Of a stretch of 64,000 nucleotides of DNA, positions 19,424 through 28,803 are shown one piece after another. The DNA lies in the NCBI RefSeq assembly GCF_001238295.1, contig NZ_LGXZ01000007.1, forward strand, positions 124,001 to 188,000. Reading direction: 5' to 3'. The stretch's first letter is position 1. Each line of letters begins with the position of its first letter. Position numbers and translations under genes: made by a program. Source of the DNA: Ruegeria sp. 6PALISEP08 (GTDB taxonomy: Bacteria > Pseudomonadota > Alphaproteobacteria > Rhodobacterales > Rhodobacteraceae). The notes beneath the pieces were generated by a model, which saw only the letters and a program-made list of their open reading frames with translations, searched no databases and was not told the origin of the DNA.

Positions 19424-19891
19424 TTAGTCTTTCGGTGCTCGGTAGGCTTTATGGCATGCTGAGCAGGCGCCGCCCAGATTACCCATCGCCCCCTTAAGCG
19501 CGTCGACATCTTGTCCTGCCGCAGCCTGCATCGCAACCGCGGCCTCGGCCAAAGCCTGCCCCTTGGCGCCTACATCCGGGAAATTCTCCCAAATGGCAGG
19601 CAATGCGCGGGTGGACGGGTCGGCCACATTATCGGATCCGGCGGGCCACATCGCGGATTGATCGATCTGCGTCAGAACGACGATGTTATTTGCGGCCCGT
19701 GTTGCGGCCTCGGCATCATATTCCGCCTCTCCCTTGGCCATGCCGCCAAGAGTGCCAAGATTAAAAGAATAGAGTTGCATTATCGAGGTCCGAGCTTTCA
19801 CAGCCGGGTTTTCGCTTTCATGCGCGATGGCTGTGCCGATGGCGGCTACAGACAATAGACCTGCCGCGAAGATGCCAAATCTCTTCATCAT
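19424..19891 (-). CDS. Cytochrome c'/c-556 family protein
   Basis: About 155 residues with a cleavable signal peptide (FGIFAAGLLSVAAIGTAIA) and a single C-terminal haem motif CSACH followed by KAYRAPKD, the typical layout of four-helix-bundle cytochromes c' and c-556. Such proteins shuttle electrons or bind NO in the periplasm. The start is ATG 19891 after GGGAGA, with a second ATG directly following. It is the first gene of a two-cytochrome operon and is divergent from a LysR gene. Confidence 0.88.
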   Translation of the reverse strand: MMKRFGIFAAGLLSVAAIGTAIAHESENPAVKARTSIMQLYSFNLGTLGGMAKGEAEYDAEAATRAANNIVVLTQIDQSAMWPAGSDNVADPSTRALPAIWENFPDVGAKGQALAEAAVAMQAAAGQDVDALKGAMGNLGGACSACHKAYRAPKD

Positions 19892-19977
19892 GGTATGTCT
19901 CCCTGTTCTATACACCGAATACTACCTTGAACGAATTTTCTTGTAATTGTTTGTTATTCATCGTCCCCTGTTAATTT

Positions 19978-20823
19978 ATGAACAACCAAAACTGGGACGA
20001 TATTCGATACGCTCTTGCCGTAAGAAAACACGGATCACTGAATGCGGCCGCTGGGGCCTTGGGTGTCACGCATGCAACAGTTCTGCGCAGAGTTGCTGCC
20101 CTTGAAGAACGCTTTGGCTGCGTGCTTTTTCAGAAAAGCCCATCAGGGTATTCCGCCCTCCCCGAGGCCAGCACAATTCTCTCGGCGATGGAAAGCGTCG
20201 AAGACGCCGTGCTGGCAGTAGAGCGGGCAATTGTGGGTGCGGACCGGTCCCCGGTAGGTCGCGTACGCATTGCTTCCACGGATAGTCTTTGCCAGCTTGT
20301 ATTGCCTCAAATACTAAACGAAATATCGCAGTTGTACCCCGGCTTGGAGCTGACTTTATTGAGCGGAAACAGCCATCACGATCTATCGAGGCTGACAGCG
20401 GACATCGCTGTGCGGCCCACGATAAACCTTGAAGACGGGCTTGTTGGGGATCGTGCAGGCACGCTGTCATTCGGAGTTTTTGACGACGGCTCTCCCAACC
20501 GAAAATGGATGCGGCTTGATGGGGCGTTGAGCCGCTCGCTCCCGGCCGAATGGTTGGTCGAACATGTCAGTGCGGATGAAATGACTAACGGCGCAGATAG
20601 TTTTTTAGTGCTTCAGCAGATGGCCGCGTCCGGGGTAGGCAAAGCGTTTTTACCCACATTTATCGGGAATGCGGACCCTCGGCTTCACCTTTCGGTTGAG
20701 GGTGGTCCTGAAATTGAAGTGCCTCTGTGGGTCACGACGCTAGATGAAATTGCGCAGACCCCGAAGTTTTCGATCGTTAAGCGAGCGTTGGTTGAACGCC
20801 TGTCCAGTGTTCTGGCTGCGTGA
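19978..20823 (+). CDS. LysR-family transcriptional regulator
   Basis: A 281-residue regulator with the N-terminal helix-turn-helix in WDDIRYALAVRKHGSLNAAAGALGVTHATVLRRVAALE, a variant common in roseobacter LysR proteins (HATVLRR), and an effector-binding second half of normal length. Divergent from the two cytochrome genes with an 86-base gap, so it may regulate them. Ligand unknown. Confidence 0.88.
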   Translation: MNNQNWDDIRYALAVRKHGSLNAAAGALGVTHATVLRRVAALEERFGCVLFQKSPSGYSALPEASTILSAMESVEDAVLAVERAIVGADRSPVGRVRIASTDSLCQLVLPQILNEISQLYPGLELTLLSGNSHHDLSRLTADIAVRPTINLEDGLVGDRAGTLSFGVFDDGSPNRKWMRLDGALSRSLPAEWLVEHVSADEMTNGADSFLVLQQMAASGVGKAFLPTFIGNADPRLHLSVEGGPEIEVPLWVTTLDEIAQTPKFSIVKRALVERLSSVLAA

Positions 20824-21008
20824 CATACCCTGAGCAAAACGCGCGGTGTTCAATTTTCCAATCATCCATTTGTCAGAAGAACTCATGAAGTCTGTATTGA
20901 ATCAGTTAACCCAAATGTTTCTCTGGATCGTCGATCTGCTTCGGAGAATCCCCACCGCAGTGGCGATGGTGGAAACAGAAAACGGATTTGGGTGGGTCTG
21001 TACGCTTT

Positions 21009-21920
21009 CTAACTACGATCCGAAAAGGGATCAGGAGGTGTGTTCAGCCGGAGATGCCGCATAAAGGCGCGGGCGATCCTTGGAACGGGCCTTTGGTCTG
21101 AAACCACAAAATGACCGCGATATCGCATGGGGGATTCAAACCGGACAAACGCTAGTTCGGGGGATCGATACATGTACACCGGAAATGGGTTGATCACCGC
21201 CAAGCCCAGACCTTCTCGCGCCATGTCAGCGGCAGCGAAAGAGGTCGAAACTTCTGCAACAATTCTGGGTTCGGCTCTAACCTGGTGCAACAACCGATCT
21301 AGTTGTCCGCGCCGTCCATGACGATATGTCAAGGCGATCAGATCCTGTTCATGAAGGTCAGACGGTGTGAGTGTGCCGCGCGTTGCCAGTGGATGCTCTG
21401 GTCGCATAACACAAACAGCAGGAGATACCCGAAATGGAATGAGTTTGATGCCCGCACGGCTTTGTTCAACACCGGTTACTGCTAGATCAAAGCGATTTTC
21501 TAGGACGCCGAGAGTGACCAATTCAGAAGTGGTTACTTCCAGATTGACGAAAAACCCGGGGTTTGCCCGCAAAAAGCTTGCGATGAGAGAAACGATATAT
21601 CGATGCGCATAGCTAGGTGGTGCGACCAGACGCAGTGTTTCTTGCACAGCTTCGGCCGGACCGTCGATCCGGTCCAAAGATTCGAACAATGGATCAAGCC
21701 GCATGTTGAGCCTGACCGCCTCTTGCGTTGGGCGTAACCTGCCCGCATCCCGCTCGAAGAGCATTTTTCCAAGCCGCGTTTCAAGGCTGCCTATCGAACG
21801 GCTGACCGCAGATTGCGACAAACCCAGTTGTCGTGCCGCCGCCGCCGTTGTTCCGGCCTGCATGAGTGCTCGCAATGCTTGGTATTCCGGCAGCGAGTGC
21901 CAATTGCGAGGTTTTCCCAT
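21009..21920 (-). CDS. LysR-family transcriptional regulator of the dipeptide cluster
   Basis: A 303-residue protein with the standard N-terminal helix-turn-helix (LPEYQALRALMQAGTTAAAARQLGLSQSAVSRSIGSLE) and a type-2 periplasmic-binding effector domain. It is divergent from the dipeptidase-ABC operon starting at 22039, and a T-N11-A palindrome of the LysR type lies in the gap (21953-21967). This makes autoregulation and control of the peptide operon likely; the inducer is presumably a dipeptide or an amino acid derived from it. Confidence 0.88.
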   Translation of the reverse strand: MGKPRNWHSLPEYQALRALMQAGTTAAAARQLGLSQSAVSRSIGSLETRLGKMLFERDAGRLRPTQEAVRLNMRLDPLFESLDRIDGPAEAVQETLRLVAPPSYAHRYIVSLIASFLRANPGFFVNLEVTTSELVTLGVLENRFDLAVTGVEQSRAGIKLIPFRVSPAVCVMRPEHPLATRGTLTPSDLHEQDLIALTYRHGRRGQLDRLLHQVRAEPRIVAEVSTSFAAADMAREGLGLAVINPFPVYMYRSPELAFVRFESPMRYRGHFVVSDQRPVPRIARAFMRHLRLNTPPDPFSDRS

Positions 21921-21952
21921 TTCTCTGCGGCCTCATGATTTCGTCTACCTCT

Positions 21953-21967
21953 ATGAGTAAAACTCAT
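21953..21967. promoter_or_regulatory. Probable LysR operator (T-N11-A palindrome)
   Basis: ATGAGT (21953-21958) and ACTCAT (21962-21967) form a perfect palindrome around AAA and fit the LysR consensus T-N11-A. It lies 32 bases before the LysR start and 71 before the dipeptidase start. Confidence 0.5.
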
Positions 21968-22038
21968 TGAACTTTTTTGCAATTATGATGATCCCGTCTG
22001 CTAGCATGTGTCAAAATGATACTGAAGCATGTGGTGCA

Positions 22039-23097
22039 ATGGTGAAAACGTCTCCGCTGATCTTTGACGGGCATAACGACGTATTGTCGAAACTTGCCTC
22101 GGCGGGTGGTTTGTCAGAAGCTGGTCGCTTCCTTACAGCTCTTGATGGCGCGATTGATCTGGTCAAAGCCCGAAGTGGAGGCTTTGCCGGAGGTTTCTTT
22201 GCGATCTGGGTTCCATCATCGATGGATTTGGCCGCCAAGATGAAAAAGATGGTCGAGCCGAGTTATGACCTGCCGCTTCCAGATCAGATTGATGCCGAAG
22301 ATGCCTTGCCTGCCGCGTTGGGCCAGATCGCAATCCTGCTCGAACTGGAGCGATTGGGCGCATTGCAGGTGGTTCGTTCGGTCGCTGACATCCGGGAGTG
22401 CATGGCGCAAGGCCGTATAGCCGCCATTTTTCACATTGAGGGTGCCGAGGCGATCGACACCGATCTGCATGCGCTAGACGTTTTTTACGCCGCGGGCCTG
22501 CGGTCAATTGGGCCGGTTTGGAGCCGACCGAACATCTTCGGGCACGGAGTACCGCTGAAATTCCCATCAGGGCCGGATACTGGCGACGGGTTGACCGATC
22601 ATGGTCTCAGGCTTGTTCGGCGCTGCAATGCGCTCGGCATCATGCTGGACTTGTCACATCTTACTGAAAAGGGCTTTTGGGATGTGGCGCGGTATTCTGA
22701 GGCTCCATTGGTGGCAACCCATTCCAACGCCCATGCCATATGCCCGCACGCGCGCAATCTGACGGATGATCAGCTTCGCACAATTGCTGAAAGCGACGGA
22801 ATGGTTGGCCTGAATTTTGCCACAGCATTTCTGCGTGAAGATGGGCGGATGTTGTCAGATGTGCCTTTGACGCAGGTTCTGCGGCACCTTGATCACCTGA
22901 TCGGTATATTGGGTGAGGATCGGGTTGGGCTTGGGTCGGACTATGACGGGGCAATGGTGCCGGAGGATGTGACAGATGTATCCATGCTGCCCCAACTACG
23001 AAATGCCATGGAGCGCCATGGTTATGGTAAAGAGCTCATCAAGAAGCTCTGCCACGAAAATTGGTTACGTGTTCTCGAAAAGACCTGGGGGGCGTGA
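22039..23097 (+). CDS. Membrane dipeptidase (peptidase family M19, renal dipeptidase type)
   Basis: A zinc dipeptidase of about 352 residues. Metal-site motifs are visible: DGHNDVLSK at residues 10-18 (His12, Asp14), FHIEGAEAI, LDLSHLTEKGFWDV, ATHSNAHAICPHARNLTD and LGSDYDGA. These enzymes cleave dipeptides including those with D-amino acids. I took ATG 22039 from similarity of family N-termini; in-frame ATGs at 22006 and earlier exist and no start has a strong ribosome site. It is the first gene of an operon with a complete dipeptide-type ABC importer. No lipoprotein or signal peptide is seen, so a cytoplasmic role after uptake is likely. Confidence 0.9.
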   Translation: MVKTSPLIFDGHNDVLSKLASAGGLSEAGRFLTALDGAIDLVKARSGGFAGGFFAIWVPSSMDLAAKMKKMVEPSYDLPLPDQIDAEDALPAALGQIAILLELERLGALQVVRSVADIRECMAQGRIAAIFHIEGAEAIDTDLHALDVFYAAGLRSIGPVWSRPNIFGHGVPLKFPSGPDTGDGLTDHGLRLVRRCNALGIMLDLSHLTEKGFWDVARYSEAPLVATHSNAHAICPHARNLTDDQLRTIAESDGMVGLNFATAFLREDGRMLSDVPLTQVLRHLDHLIGILGEDRVGLGSDYDGAMVPEDVTDVSMLPQLRNAMERHGYGKELIKKLCHENWLRVLEKTWGA

Positions 23098-23132
23098 CCG
23101 TCGATGAAAGACATAGTGACAGAGAGGACAAC

Positions 23133-24728
23133 ATGAACGCATTTAGTAGATTGCTTACCGGAGCGGCGCTTGGAATGGCGCTGGCCGTGACTTCGACTTC
23201 CGCGATGGCTGAAACGCCACCAAATATGCTGGTTATCGCAAATCGCATTGACGACATCACCACACTGGACCCAGCCGAGAGCTTTGAATTTGCCGGGTCC
23301 GATGTCAGCAGGAATGTTTATCAGAAACTGGTGAATTTCGACCCGCTGGACTTGGATGCCGGATATCAGCCGGATATTGCCGAAAGCTGGGACGTGTCAG
23401 AGGACGGAACGTCCATCACATTCAAAATCCGGGACGGGCTGACGTTTCACTCTGGTAACCCTGTGACCGCCGAGGACGTTCAGTTTTCGCTGCGCCGCGC
23501 GATCATTCTGAACAAAACTCCGGCGTTTATCCTAACACAGTTTGGATTCACGCCTGAAAACATTGAGCAAACAATCGTTGCAGATGGCGATACGTTGACC
23601 ATCACCACGGACAAGCCTTATGCGACATCCTTTGTCCTGAACTGCCTGACCTCTACAATTGGCGGGATCGTCGATAAAAAGACAGTGATGGAGCACGATA
23701 AAGATGGCGATTTGGGCAATGAATGGCTCAAAACCAACACCGCTGGATCGGGTGCCTATAGTCTGGTCAGCTGGAAGCCGAATGAAAGCGTAACGCTGAA
23801 ATCCAACCCCGACTTCTATCTGGGTGCCCCGACCATGGAGCGTGTGGTCGTGCGCCACGTTCAAGAAAGCGCCAGTCAGCGTCTATTGCTGGAACGCGGG
23901 GACATCGACATTGCCCGCAATCTGAACCCCGAAGATGTGGCTGGTGCCTCATCGGTGGATGGGGTCAAAATCGCAGACGAGCTGAAAGGCCGTCTGATGT
24001 ATGTATCGCTGAACCAGAAGCATCCCGAACTGAGCAAACCTCAGGTTAGGCAGGCCTTTAAGTACCTCATTGACTATGAAGGGATGCGCGACAGTTTCCT
24101 GAAGGGTCAGTACACGATCCATCAGAACTTTCTACCTCAGACATATCTGGGCGCATCCGACGAGGCCCCGTTTAACTTTGATATCGAGAAAGCCAAATCC
24201 TTGCTGGATGAGGCCGGTGTAAGCGGGCTTGAGATTGAGGTCGGCGTGCGCGAAGCACAGGAGCGCATTGAGATTGCGCAGGCCATGCAAAACGCGCTGG
24301 GACAAGTCGGCATCAAGATGAACATCACGGTCGGAACCGCCAAGCAGATTCTGGCGCGTTACCGCTCGCGTGAACTGGACGTTTATCTTGGGGCGTGGGG
24401 GCCGGATTACCCTGACCCGCAAACAAACGCCGGTACGTTTGCGTACAATCCGGACAATTCAGACGAGGCCAATGCCACCGGTTTGCTGGCCTGGCGGAAT
24501 TCCTGGGATACAGATGGTCTGACCGAGAAGACGAATGCTGCCGTTGTGGAAAACGACACAGTAAAGCGTGCTGACATGTATAAGACAATTCAGGCAGATT
24601 TCCGTGAGACATCGCCTTTTGTCATCATGTTCCAGCAGATTGAACAATCGGCGATGCGTGACAATGTGACGGATTTCTCGACCGGGCAGGCGATTACGTC
24701 GGCGTCATACTGGCAGGTGACCAAGTAA
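23133..24728 (+). CDS. Peptide ABC transporter substrate-binding protein (SBP family 5)
   Basis: A 531-residue periplasmic binding protein of the DppA/OppA family. The signal peptide is residues 1-26 (SRLLTGAALGMALAVTSTSAMA then ETPPN). Family landmarks are DDITTLDPAESFEF, SWDVSEDGTSITFKIRDGLTFHSG and DVYLGAWGPDYPDPQT. ATG 23133 follows GAGAGGA; earlier starts in the frame would put the signal peptide inside. The gene is the second of the operon and its stop touches the permease start. Confidence 0.93.
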   Translation: MNAFSRLLTGAALGMALAVTSTSAMAETPPNMLVIANRIDDITTLDPAESFEFAGSDVSRNVYQKLVNFDPLDLDAGYQPDIAESWDVSEDGTSITFKIRDGLTFHSGNPVTAEDVQFSLRRAIILNKTPAFILTQFGFTPENIEQTIVADGDTLTITTDKPYATSFVLNCLTSTIGGIVDKKTVMEHDKDGDLGNEWLKTNTAGSGAYSLVSWKPNESVTLKSNPDFYLGAPTMERVVVRHVQESASQRLLLERGDIDIARNLNPEDVAGASSVDGVKIADELKGRLMYVSLNQKHPELSKPQVRQAFKYLIDYEGMRDSFLKGQYTIHQNFLPQTYLGASDEAPFNFDIEKAKSLLDEAGVSGLEIEVGVREAQERIEIAQAMQNALGQVGIKMNITVGTAKQILARYRSRELDVYLGAWGPDYPDPQTNAGTFAYNPDNSDEANATGLLAWRNSWDTDGLTEKTNAAVVENDTVKRADMYKTIQADFRETSPFVIMFQQIEQSAMRDNVTDFSTGQAITSASYWQVTK

Positions 24729-25787
24729 ATGGCACTGGCCGAAAGACCAACAGGGGGGCGCCGTTCGGCGCCTCTAATCCATTGGATCAAGAGTATTCTG
24801 AAAACTCTTGGTACCATCGCAATAACAATGCTGGGGCTGCTGTTCGTAACCTTCATCATCGGCCGCGTGATGCCGATTGATCCGGTGCTGGCCATTGTTG
24901 GTGAACGTGCATCACAATCGACATATGATGCGGTCTACCAACAACTTGGCCTCGATAAGCCATTGTTGGTGCAGTTCTTTTACTATCTTTGGGATGTTCT
25001 GCACGGAGATTTCGGAAACTCACTGCTGAATGCGCGCCCTGTATCCGAGGACATCGCCCGGGTTTTCCCCGCCACGTTGGAACTCGCCACTCTGGGTGTT
25101 CTGATCGGCATTTTTCTCGGCGTTCCGTTAGGGGTGATTGCCGCAGTCAAGCGTGGCTCGTGGATTGACCAGATCGCTCGGGTTGTCGCGCTTGTCGGCT
25201 ATTCGATGCCTATCTTCTGGTTGGGCTTGATGGGTCTGCTGGTGTTCTATGGGGTTCTTGGTTGGGTTGGTGGTCCCGGACGGCTGGACATTTTCTACGA
25301 AGATGTTGTGCCAACGCGTACGGGTTTGATCCTGTTGGACAGCGCTATCGTTCAAGACTGGGATGTCTTCCGTAATGCTTTAACCCATATCATCTTGCCG
25401 GCGGCTTTACTCGGCTATTACTCGTTGGCCTATATCAGCCGGATGACCCGTTCCTTCATGCTGGAACAGCTTTCGGCCGAATATGTCATCACCGCACGGG
25501 TCAAAGGCCTGTCGGAACGGCAAGTGATCTGGCGCCATGCATTCAAGAATATCCGGGTGCAACTGATCACGGTCATCGCGCTGAGCTATGCCAACCTGCT
25601 TGAAGGGTCCGTTCTGACCGAGATCATCTTCAGTTGGCCAGGCATCGGCAGTTACATCACAACGGCTTTGCTGAGCGCAGACATGAACGCTGTTCTGGGC
25701 GGAACAGTTGTGGTCGGGCTGATCTTTATCTGTCTGAATATATTCTCTGATCTTCTCTACCGTTTCTTTGACCCGAGGTCGAAATGA
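24729..25787 (+). CDS. Peptide ABC transporter permease (DppB type)
   Basis: A 352-residue inner membrane subunit with an N-terminal helix (TLGTIAITMLGLLFVTFIIG), the family PIDPVLAIVGERAS segment and further hydrophobic helices. The EAA-type coupling loop reads EYVITARVKGLSERQVIWRHAFKN. It starts immediately after the binding-protein stop and overlaps the second permease by four bases. Confidence 0.93.
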   Translation: MALAERPTGGRRSAPLIHWIKSILKTLGTIAITMLGLLFVTFIIGRVMPIDPVLAIVGERASQSTYDAVYQQLGLDKPLLVQFFYYLWDVLHGDFGNSLLNARPVSEDIARVFPATLELATLGVLIGIFLGVPLGVIAAVKRGSWIDQIARVVALVGYSMPIFWLGLMGLLVFYGVLGWVGGPGRLDIFYEDVVPTRTGLILLDSAIVQDWDVFRNALTHIILPAALLGYYSLAYISRMTRSFMLEQLSAEYVITARVKGLSERQVIWRHAFKNIRVQLITVIALSYANLLEGSVLTEIIFSWPGIGSYITTALLSADMNAVLGGTVVVGLIFICLNIFSDLLYRFFDPRSK

Positions 25788-26695
25788 GCGATTTGACTTT
25801 GCGACAATGGCTGCTGGCCGACGCACCTACGTCACGCCGTCACGCCAGATTGTCCAGTCTGTATAAGGGCTGGCTAACACTGCGAACGAATTCCATGGCT
25901 ATGGTTGGTTTGACCATTCTGGTACTTCTTGTTTTCACCGCCGTATTTGCCCCTGTTCTGGCCCCGCATGATCCGTTTTCTCAGGATCTTGCCAGCCGTC
26001 TTCAGCCCATAGGGACCGTGGGGCATCTTTTGGGCACCGACAGTTTAGGGCGGGATATACTGTCTAGATTGATTTATGGAGCACGTATCACGCTCTACAT
26101 CGTCGCTCTGGTTGCTTTGATCGCCCCAGTTGCGGGTCTTTTGGTGGGGACTGTTGCGGGGTATGCTGGAGGTTGGGCCGATGTGGTCCTGATGCGCATC
26201 ACGGACATATTCCTAGCTTTCCCGCGTCTGGTTCTGGCGCTGGCATTTGTTGCAGCCCTTGGCGCCGGGATCGAAAATGCGGTGCTTGCAATTTCGTTAA
26301 CGGCTTGGCCTCCCTATGCACGTATGTCGCGGGCCGAAACGCTGACCATCCGATCGACTGACTACATCAACGCGATCCGCCTGCAAGGTGCAGGGCCTTT
26401 GCGCATCATCACGCGCCATATCTGGCCACTTTGTATTTCGTCGCTGATCGTGCGCGTCACGCTGGATATGGCTGGGATTATTCTGGCGGCGGCTGGCTTG
26501 GGTTTCCTCGGTCTGGGCGCACAACCGCCCAGTCCTGAATGGGGGGCGATGATATCAGAGGGTCGCAGATTTATTTTGGACCACTGGTGGGTTGCCACTG
26601 TGCCGGGGCTCGCGATTTTTACGGTATCGCTGGCTTTCAACCTGCTGGGTGACGGCTTGAGGGACGCCCTGGACCCGAAGGATGACGGACAATGA
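25784..26695 (+). CDS. Peptide ABC transporter permease (DppC type)
   Basis: A 303-residue permease pairing with the preceding one. The signature HLLGTDSLGRDILSRLIYGARITLYI and the coupling loop SRAETLTIRSTDYINAIRLQGAG are present, with five to six hydrophobic helices. It overlaps both neighbours by four bases (ATGA), consistent with translational coupling. Confidence 0.93.
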   Translation: MSDLTLRQWLLADAPTSRRHARLSSLYKGWLTLRTNSMAMVGLTILVLLVFTAVFAPVLAPHDPFSQDLASRLQPIGTVGHLLGTDSLGRDILSRLIYGARITLYIVALVALIAPVAGLLVGTVAGYAGGWADVVLMRITDIFLAFPRLVLALAFVAALGAGIENAVLAISLTAWPPYARMSRAETLTIRSTDYINAIRLQGAGPLRIITRHIWPLCISSLIVRVTLDMAGIILAAAGLGFLGLGAQPPSPEWGAMISEGRRFILDHWWVATVPGLAIFTVSLAFNLLGDGLRDALDPKDDGQ

Positions 26696-27540
26696 GTTTG
26701 CTGGACATCGAAGATCTTTGGGTCCGTTTCCCAACCCGTCAGGGCGTGTTCGACGCCGTACGCGGCGTATCGTTCTCGCTGGGACGCGAACGGCTGGGTA
26801 TTGTCGGTGAAAGCGGTTCCGGCAAGTCAATGACGGGTCGGGCTATCCTGCGCCTTATCCGCAAGCCCGGCATAGTAGAGGCCAGTCACGTCAATCTGGA
26901 AGGTCGCGATCTGCTGAAGTTAAGCGAACGCGAGATGCGCGAGGTCAGGGGGAAGCAGATTTCCATGGTCATGCAGGACCCTAAATTCTCACTGAACCCG
27001 GTGGTCACCGTTGGTGAGCAACTTATGGAGGCCTATCTTCAACACAATTCCGGCTCCAAGTCTCGTGCACGGAAGATGGCTATCGAGATGCTGGAGAATG
27101 TGTCGATCCGTGATGCTGAGAGGGTGATGCGCGCTTATCCTCATGAAGTTTCCGGAGGTATGGGACAGCGTATCATGATCGCGATGATGCTGATCCCCAA
27201 TCCCAAGATTCTGATCGCGGATGAGCCGACCTCAGCACTGGATGTCAGCGTCCAGAGGCAGGTTCTGAACATCATGGACGGGTTGGTCAAGGAACGGGGC
27301 ATGGGGCTGATCTTCATCAGTCACGACCTGAACCTCGTGTCCGAGTTCTGCGACCGCGTTCTCATCATGTATTCAGGCCGGATTGTCGAAGTCTGCGAAG
27401 CGAACAAGCTGCACCAAGCCCAACACCCATACACCCAAGGACTGTTGAATTCCCTTCCCCGACTTGATGACACCCGCACCCATCTGAGCGTCCTGACCCG
27501 TGATCCGTCCTGGTCGAGTGCGCCAAGTGTCAGGGGGTGA
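26692..27540 (+). CDS. Peptide ABC transporter ATP-binding protein (DppD type)
   Basis: A 282-residue ATPase subunit with Walker A GESGSGKS, Q-loop VMQDPKFSLNP, signature VSGGMGQRI, Walker B LIADEPTSALD and the H-loop SHD. The C-terminal HPYTQGLLNSLPRLD segment is the oligopeptide-transporter family tail, but the cysteine cluster region seen in many DppD proteins is absent, which accounts for the slightly short length. Start overlaps the permease gene by four bases. Confidence 0.93.
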   Translation: MSLLDIEDLWVRFPTRQGVFDAVRGVSFSLGRERLGIVGESGSGKSMTGRAILRLIRKPGIVEASHVNLEGRDLLKLSEREMREVRGKQISMVMQDPKFSLNPVVTVGEQLMEAYLQHNSGSKSRARKMAIEMLENVSIRDAERVMRAYPHEVSGGMGQRIMIAMMLIPNPKILIADEPTSALDVSVQRQVLNIMDGLVKERGMGLIFISHDLNLVSEFCDRVLIMYSGRIVEVCEANKLHQAQHPYTQGLLNSLPRLDDTRTHLSVLTRDPSWSSAPSVRG

Positions 27541-27541
27541 G

Positions 27542-28294
27542 ATGACTGCACTGGAAATCAAAGATTTGGACGTCTGGTTCGGCCAAACACATGACCGCGT
27601 AGATGCGGTCAAAGGTGCCAACCTCAGTGTCATGCAAGGCGAAAGCTTTGGTCTTGTGGGAGAGAGCGGATCCGGTAAATCGACCATCCTGCGCGCAATA
27701 ACGGGCCTTGCGCCGCAATGGTCCGGTACCATCGAGGTCGAAGGTCAGGCGCTGTCCGGAGCGAAACGGGATCGCGTATTCTTCCGGACGGTGCAAATGG
27801 TGTTTCAGGATCCTTACGCCTCGCTTCATCCGCGGCACACAGTTGATCAGGTGCTCAGCGAAACTCTGCATCTGCACGGATTGGACAATATCGACATACG
27901 TGTGGCGGGTCTGTTGGATGATGTCGGCCTTGGGCAACGGTTCCGGTTTCGATACCCGCACCAGCTCTCTGGTGGTCAGCGTCAGCGCGTTGCCATTGCA
28001 AGGGCCTTGGCAGGCGAGCCAGATATCCTGCTATTGGATGAGCCCACGTCGGCCTTGGATGTCAGCGTTCAGGCCGAAGTTCTGAATTTGCTCGCTGACC
28101 TGCGCACGAAACACGGACTGACCTATCTGATGGTATCCCATGACCTTCCTGTAATTGCGCATATGTGTGACCAACTAGCTGTCATGAGAAACGGCGAGAT
28201 TGTGGAAGTCATGTCCTCCGAAACTCTACGGATGGGAAACCCCAGGCATGAATACTCGCAGGAATTGCTTAGAGCTTCGGTTGCTCCACAGTGA
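27542..28294 (+). CDS. Peptide ABC transporter ATP-binding protein (DppF type), short form
   Basis: A 250-residue ATPase with Walker A GESGSGKST, Q-loop VFQDPYASLHP, signature LSGGQRQRV and Walker B LLLDEPTSALD. It ends soon after HEYSQELLRASVA, so it lacks the usual 60-80-residue oligopeptide tail, which is common in short members and need not mean loss of function. ATG 27542 is one base after the DppD stop and fits the family start; the upstream in-frame codon 27500 lies inside DppD. Last gene of the transport operon; an IS6 cluster begins 150 bases later. Confidence 0.92.
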   Translation: MTALEIKDLDVWFGQTHDRVDAVKGANLSVMQGESFGLVGESGSGKSTILRAITGLAPQWSGTIEVEGQALSGAKRDRVFFRTVQMVFQDPYASLHPRHTVDQVLSETLHLHGLDNIDIRVAGLLDDVGLGQRFRFRYPHQLSGGQRQRVAIARALAGEPDILLLDEPTSALDVSVQAEVLNLLADLRTKHGLTYLMVSHDLPVIAHMCDQLAVMRNGEIVEVMSSETLRMGNPRHEYSQELLRASVAPQ

Positions 28295-28444
28295 GTGTTG
28301 CGTATCAATGTTGGGACAGTCAATGCGACAACACCGATACTGTTTGTCTGTCGTCAGGGTTTTTCGGAGAACTGAGGCTGTATCGTAACGGAGGAATTTC
28401 CGAGTTGTTTAGGGCAGATTGTGAGGGGGCTAGCGAAAGCTGTC

Positions 28445-28749
28445 TCACGCCTTCATTTCAACGGTATAATCGGTCCAAAGGTTGATAGCATCGGTGCGAG
28501 CGTGGCGGTATGAATCTGCGGTGAGTTGATAGCGACGCGGTCGGAAAATCAAATTGATCTGGTCGTGCGCGGATAGAAACCTTTGAGCCTGTCGGTGGGA
28601 TTTGAACCGCCCGAACATTTTCTCCCATTTGCGGGTCGGCCTGTGCCACACTTCGATCGCGTTGTTGAGGCCGTTGTGGGCTCCGTGGTCAGCGTCCGGG
28701 ACCAGTGTCTTGATCGGTTTGATAAAGCTGCGCAATTTGTCGGTGATGA
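28445..28749 (-). pseudogene. 3' half of an IS6-family transposase, interrupted by a second IS6 element
   Basis: On the minus strand the frame gives ITDKLRSF, then HNGLNNAIEVWHRPTRKWEK, RFKSHRQAQRFLSAHDQINLIFRPRRYQLTA and a tail ending YTVEMKA: the C-terminal catalytic half of an IS6 transposase, with the third acidic residue region in the LNNAIEVWH segment (Glu). Its N-terminal half is not on the other side of the inserted element. The join is at the terminal repeat of the element at 28750, within the ITDK region that normally carries the second catalytic Asp. Confidence 0.85.
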
Positions 28750-28803
28750 GGTTTTGTTGCAAAGATTTGAGCCCGTTGAGTTGTTTCAGCAATCGCTTGT
28801 AAG

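Noticed and set aside
20885..21064. 59-codon plus-strand frame with a hydrophobic middle and an AGAAGAA leader
   Set aside because: Its end overlaps the convergent LysR gene and no family pattern is visible; support too weak.
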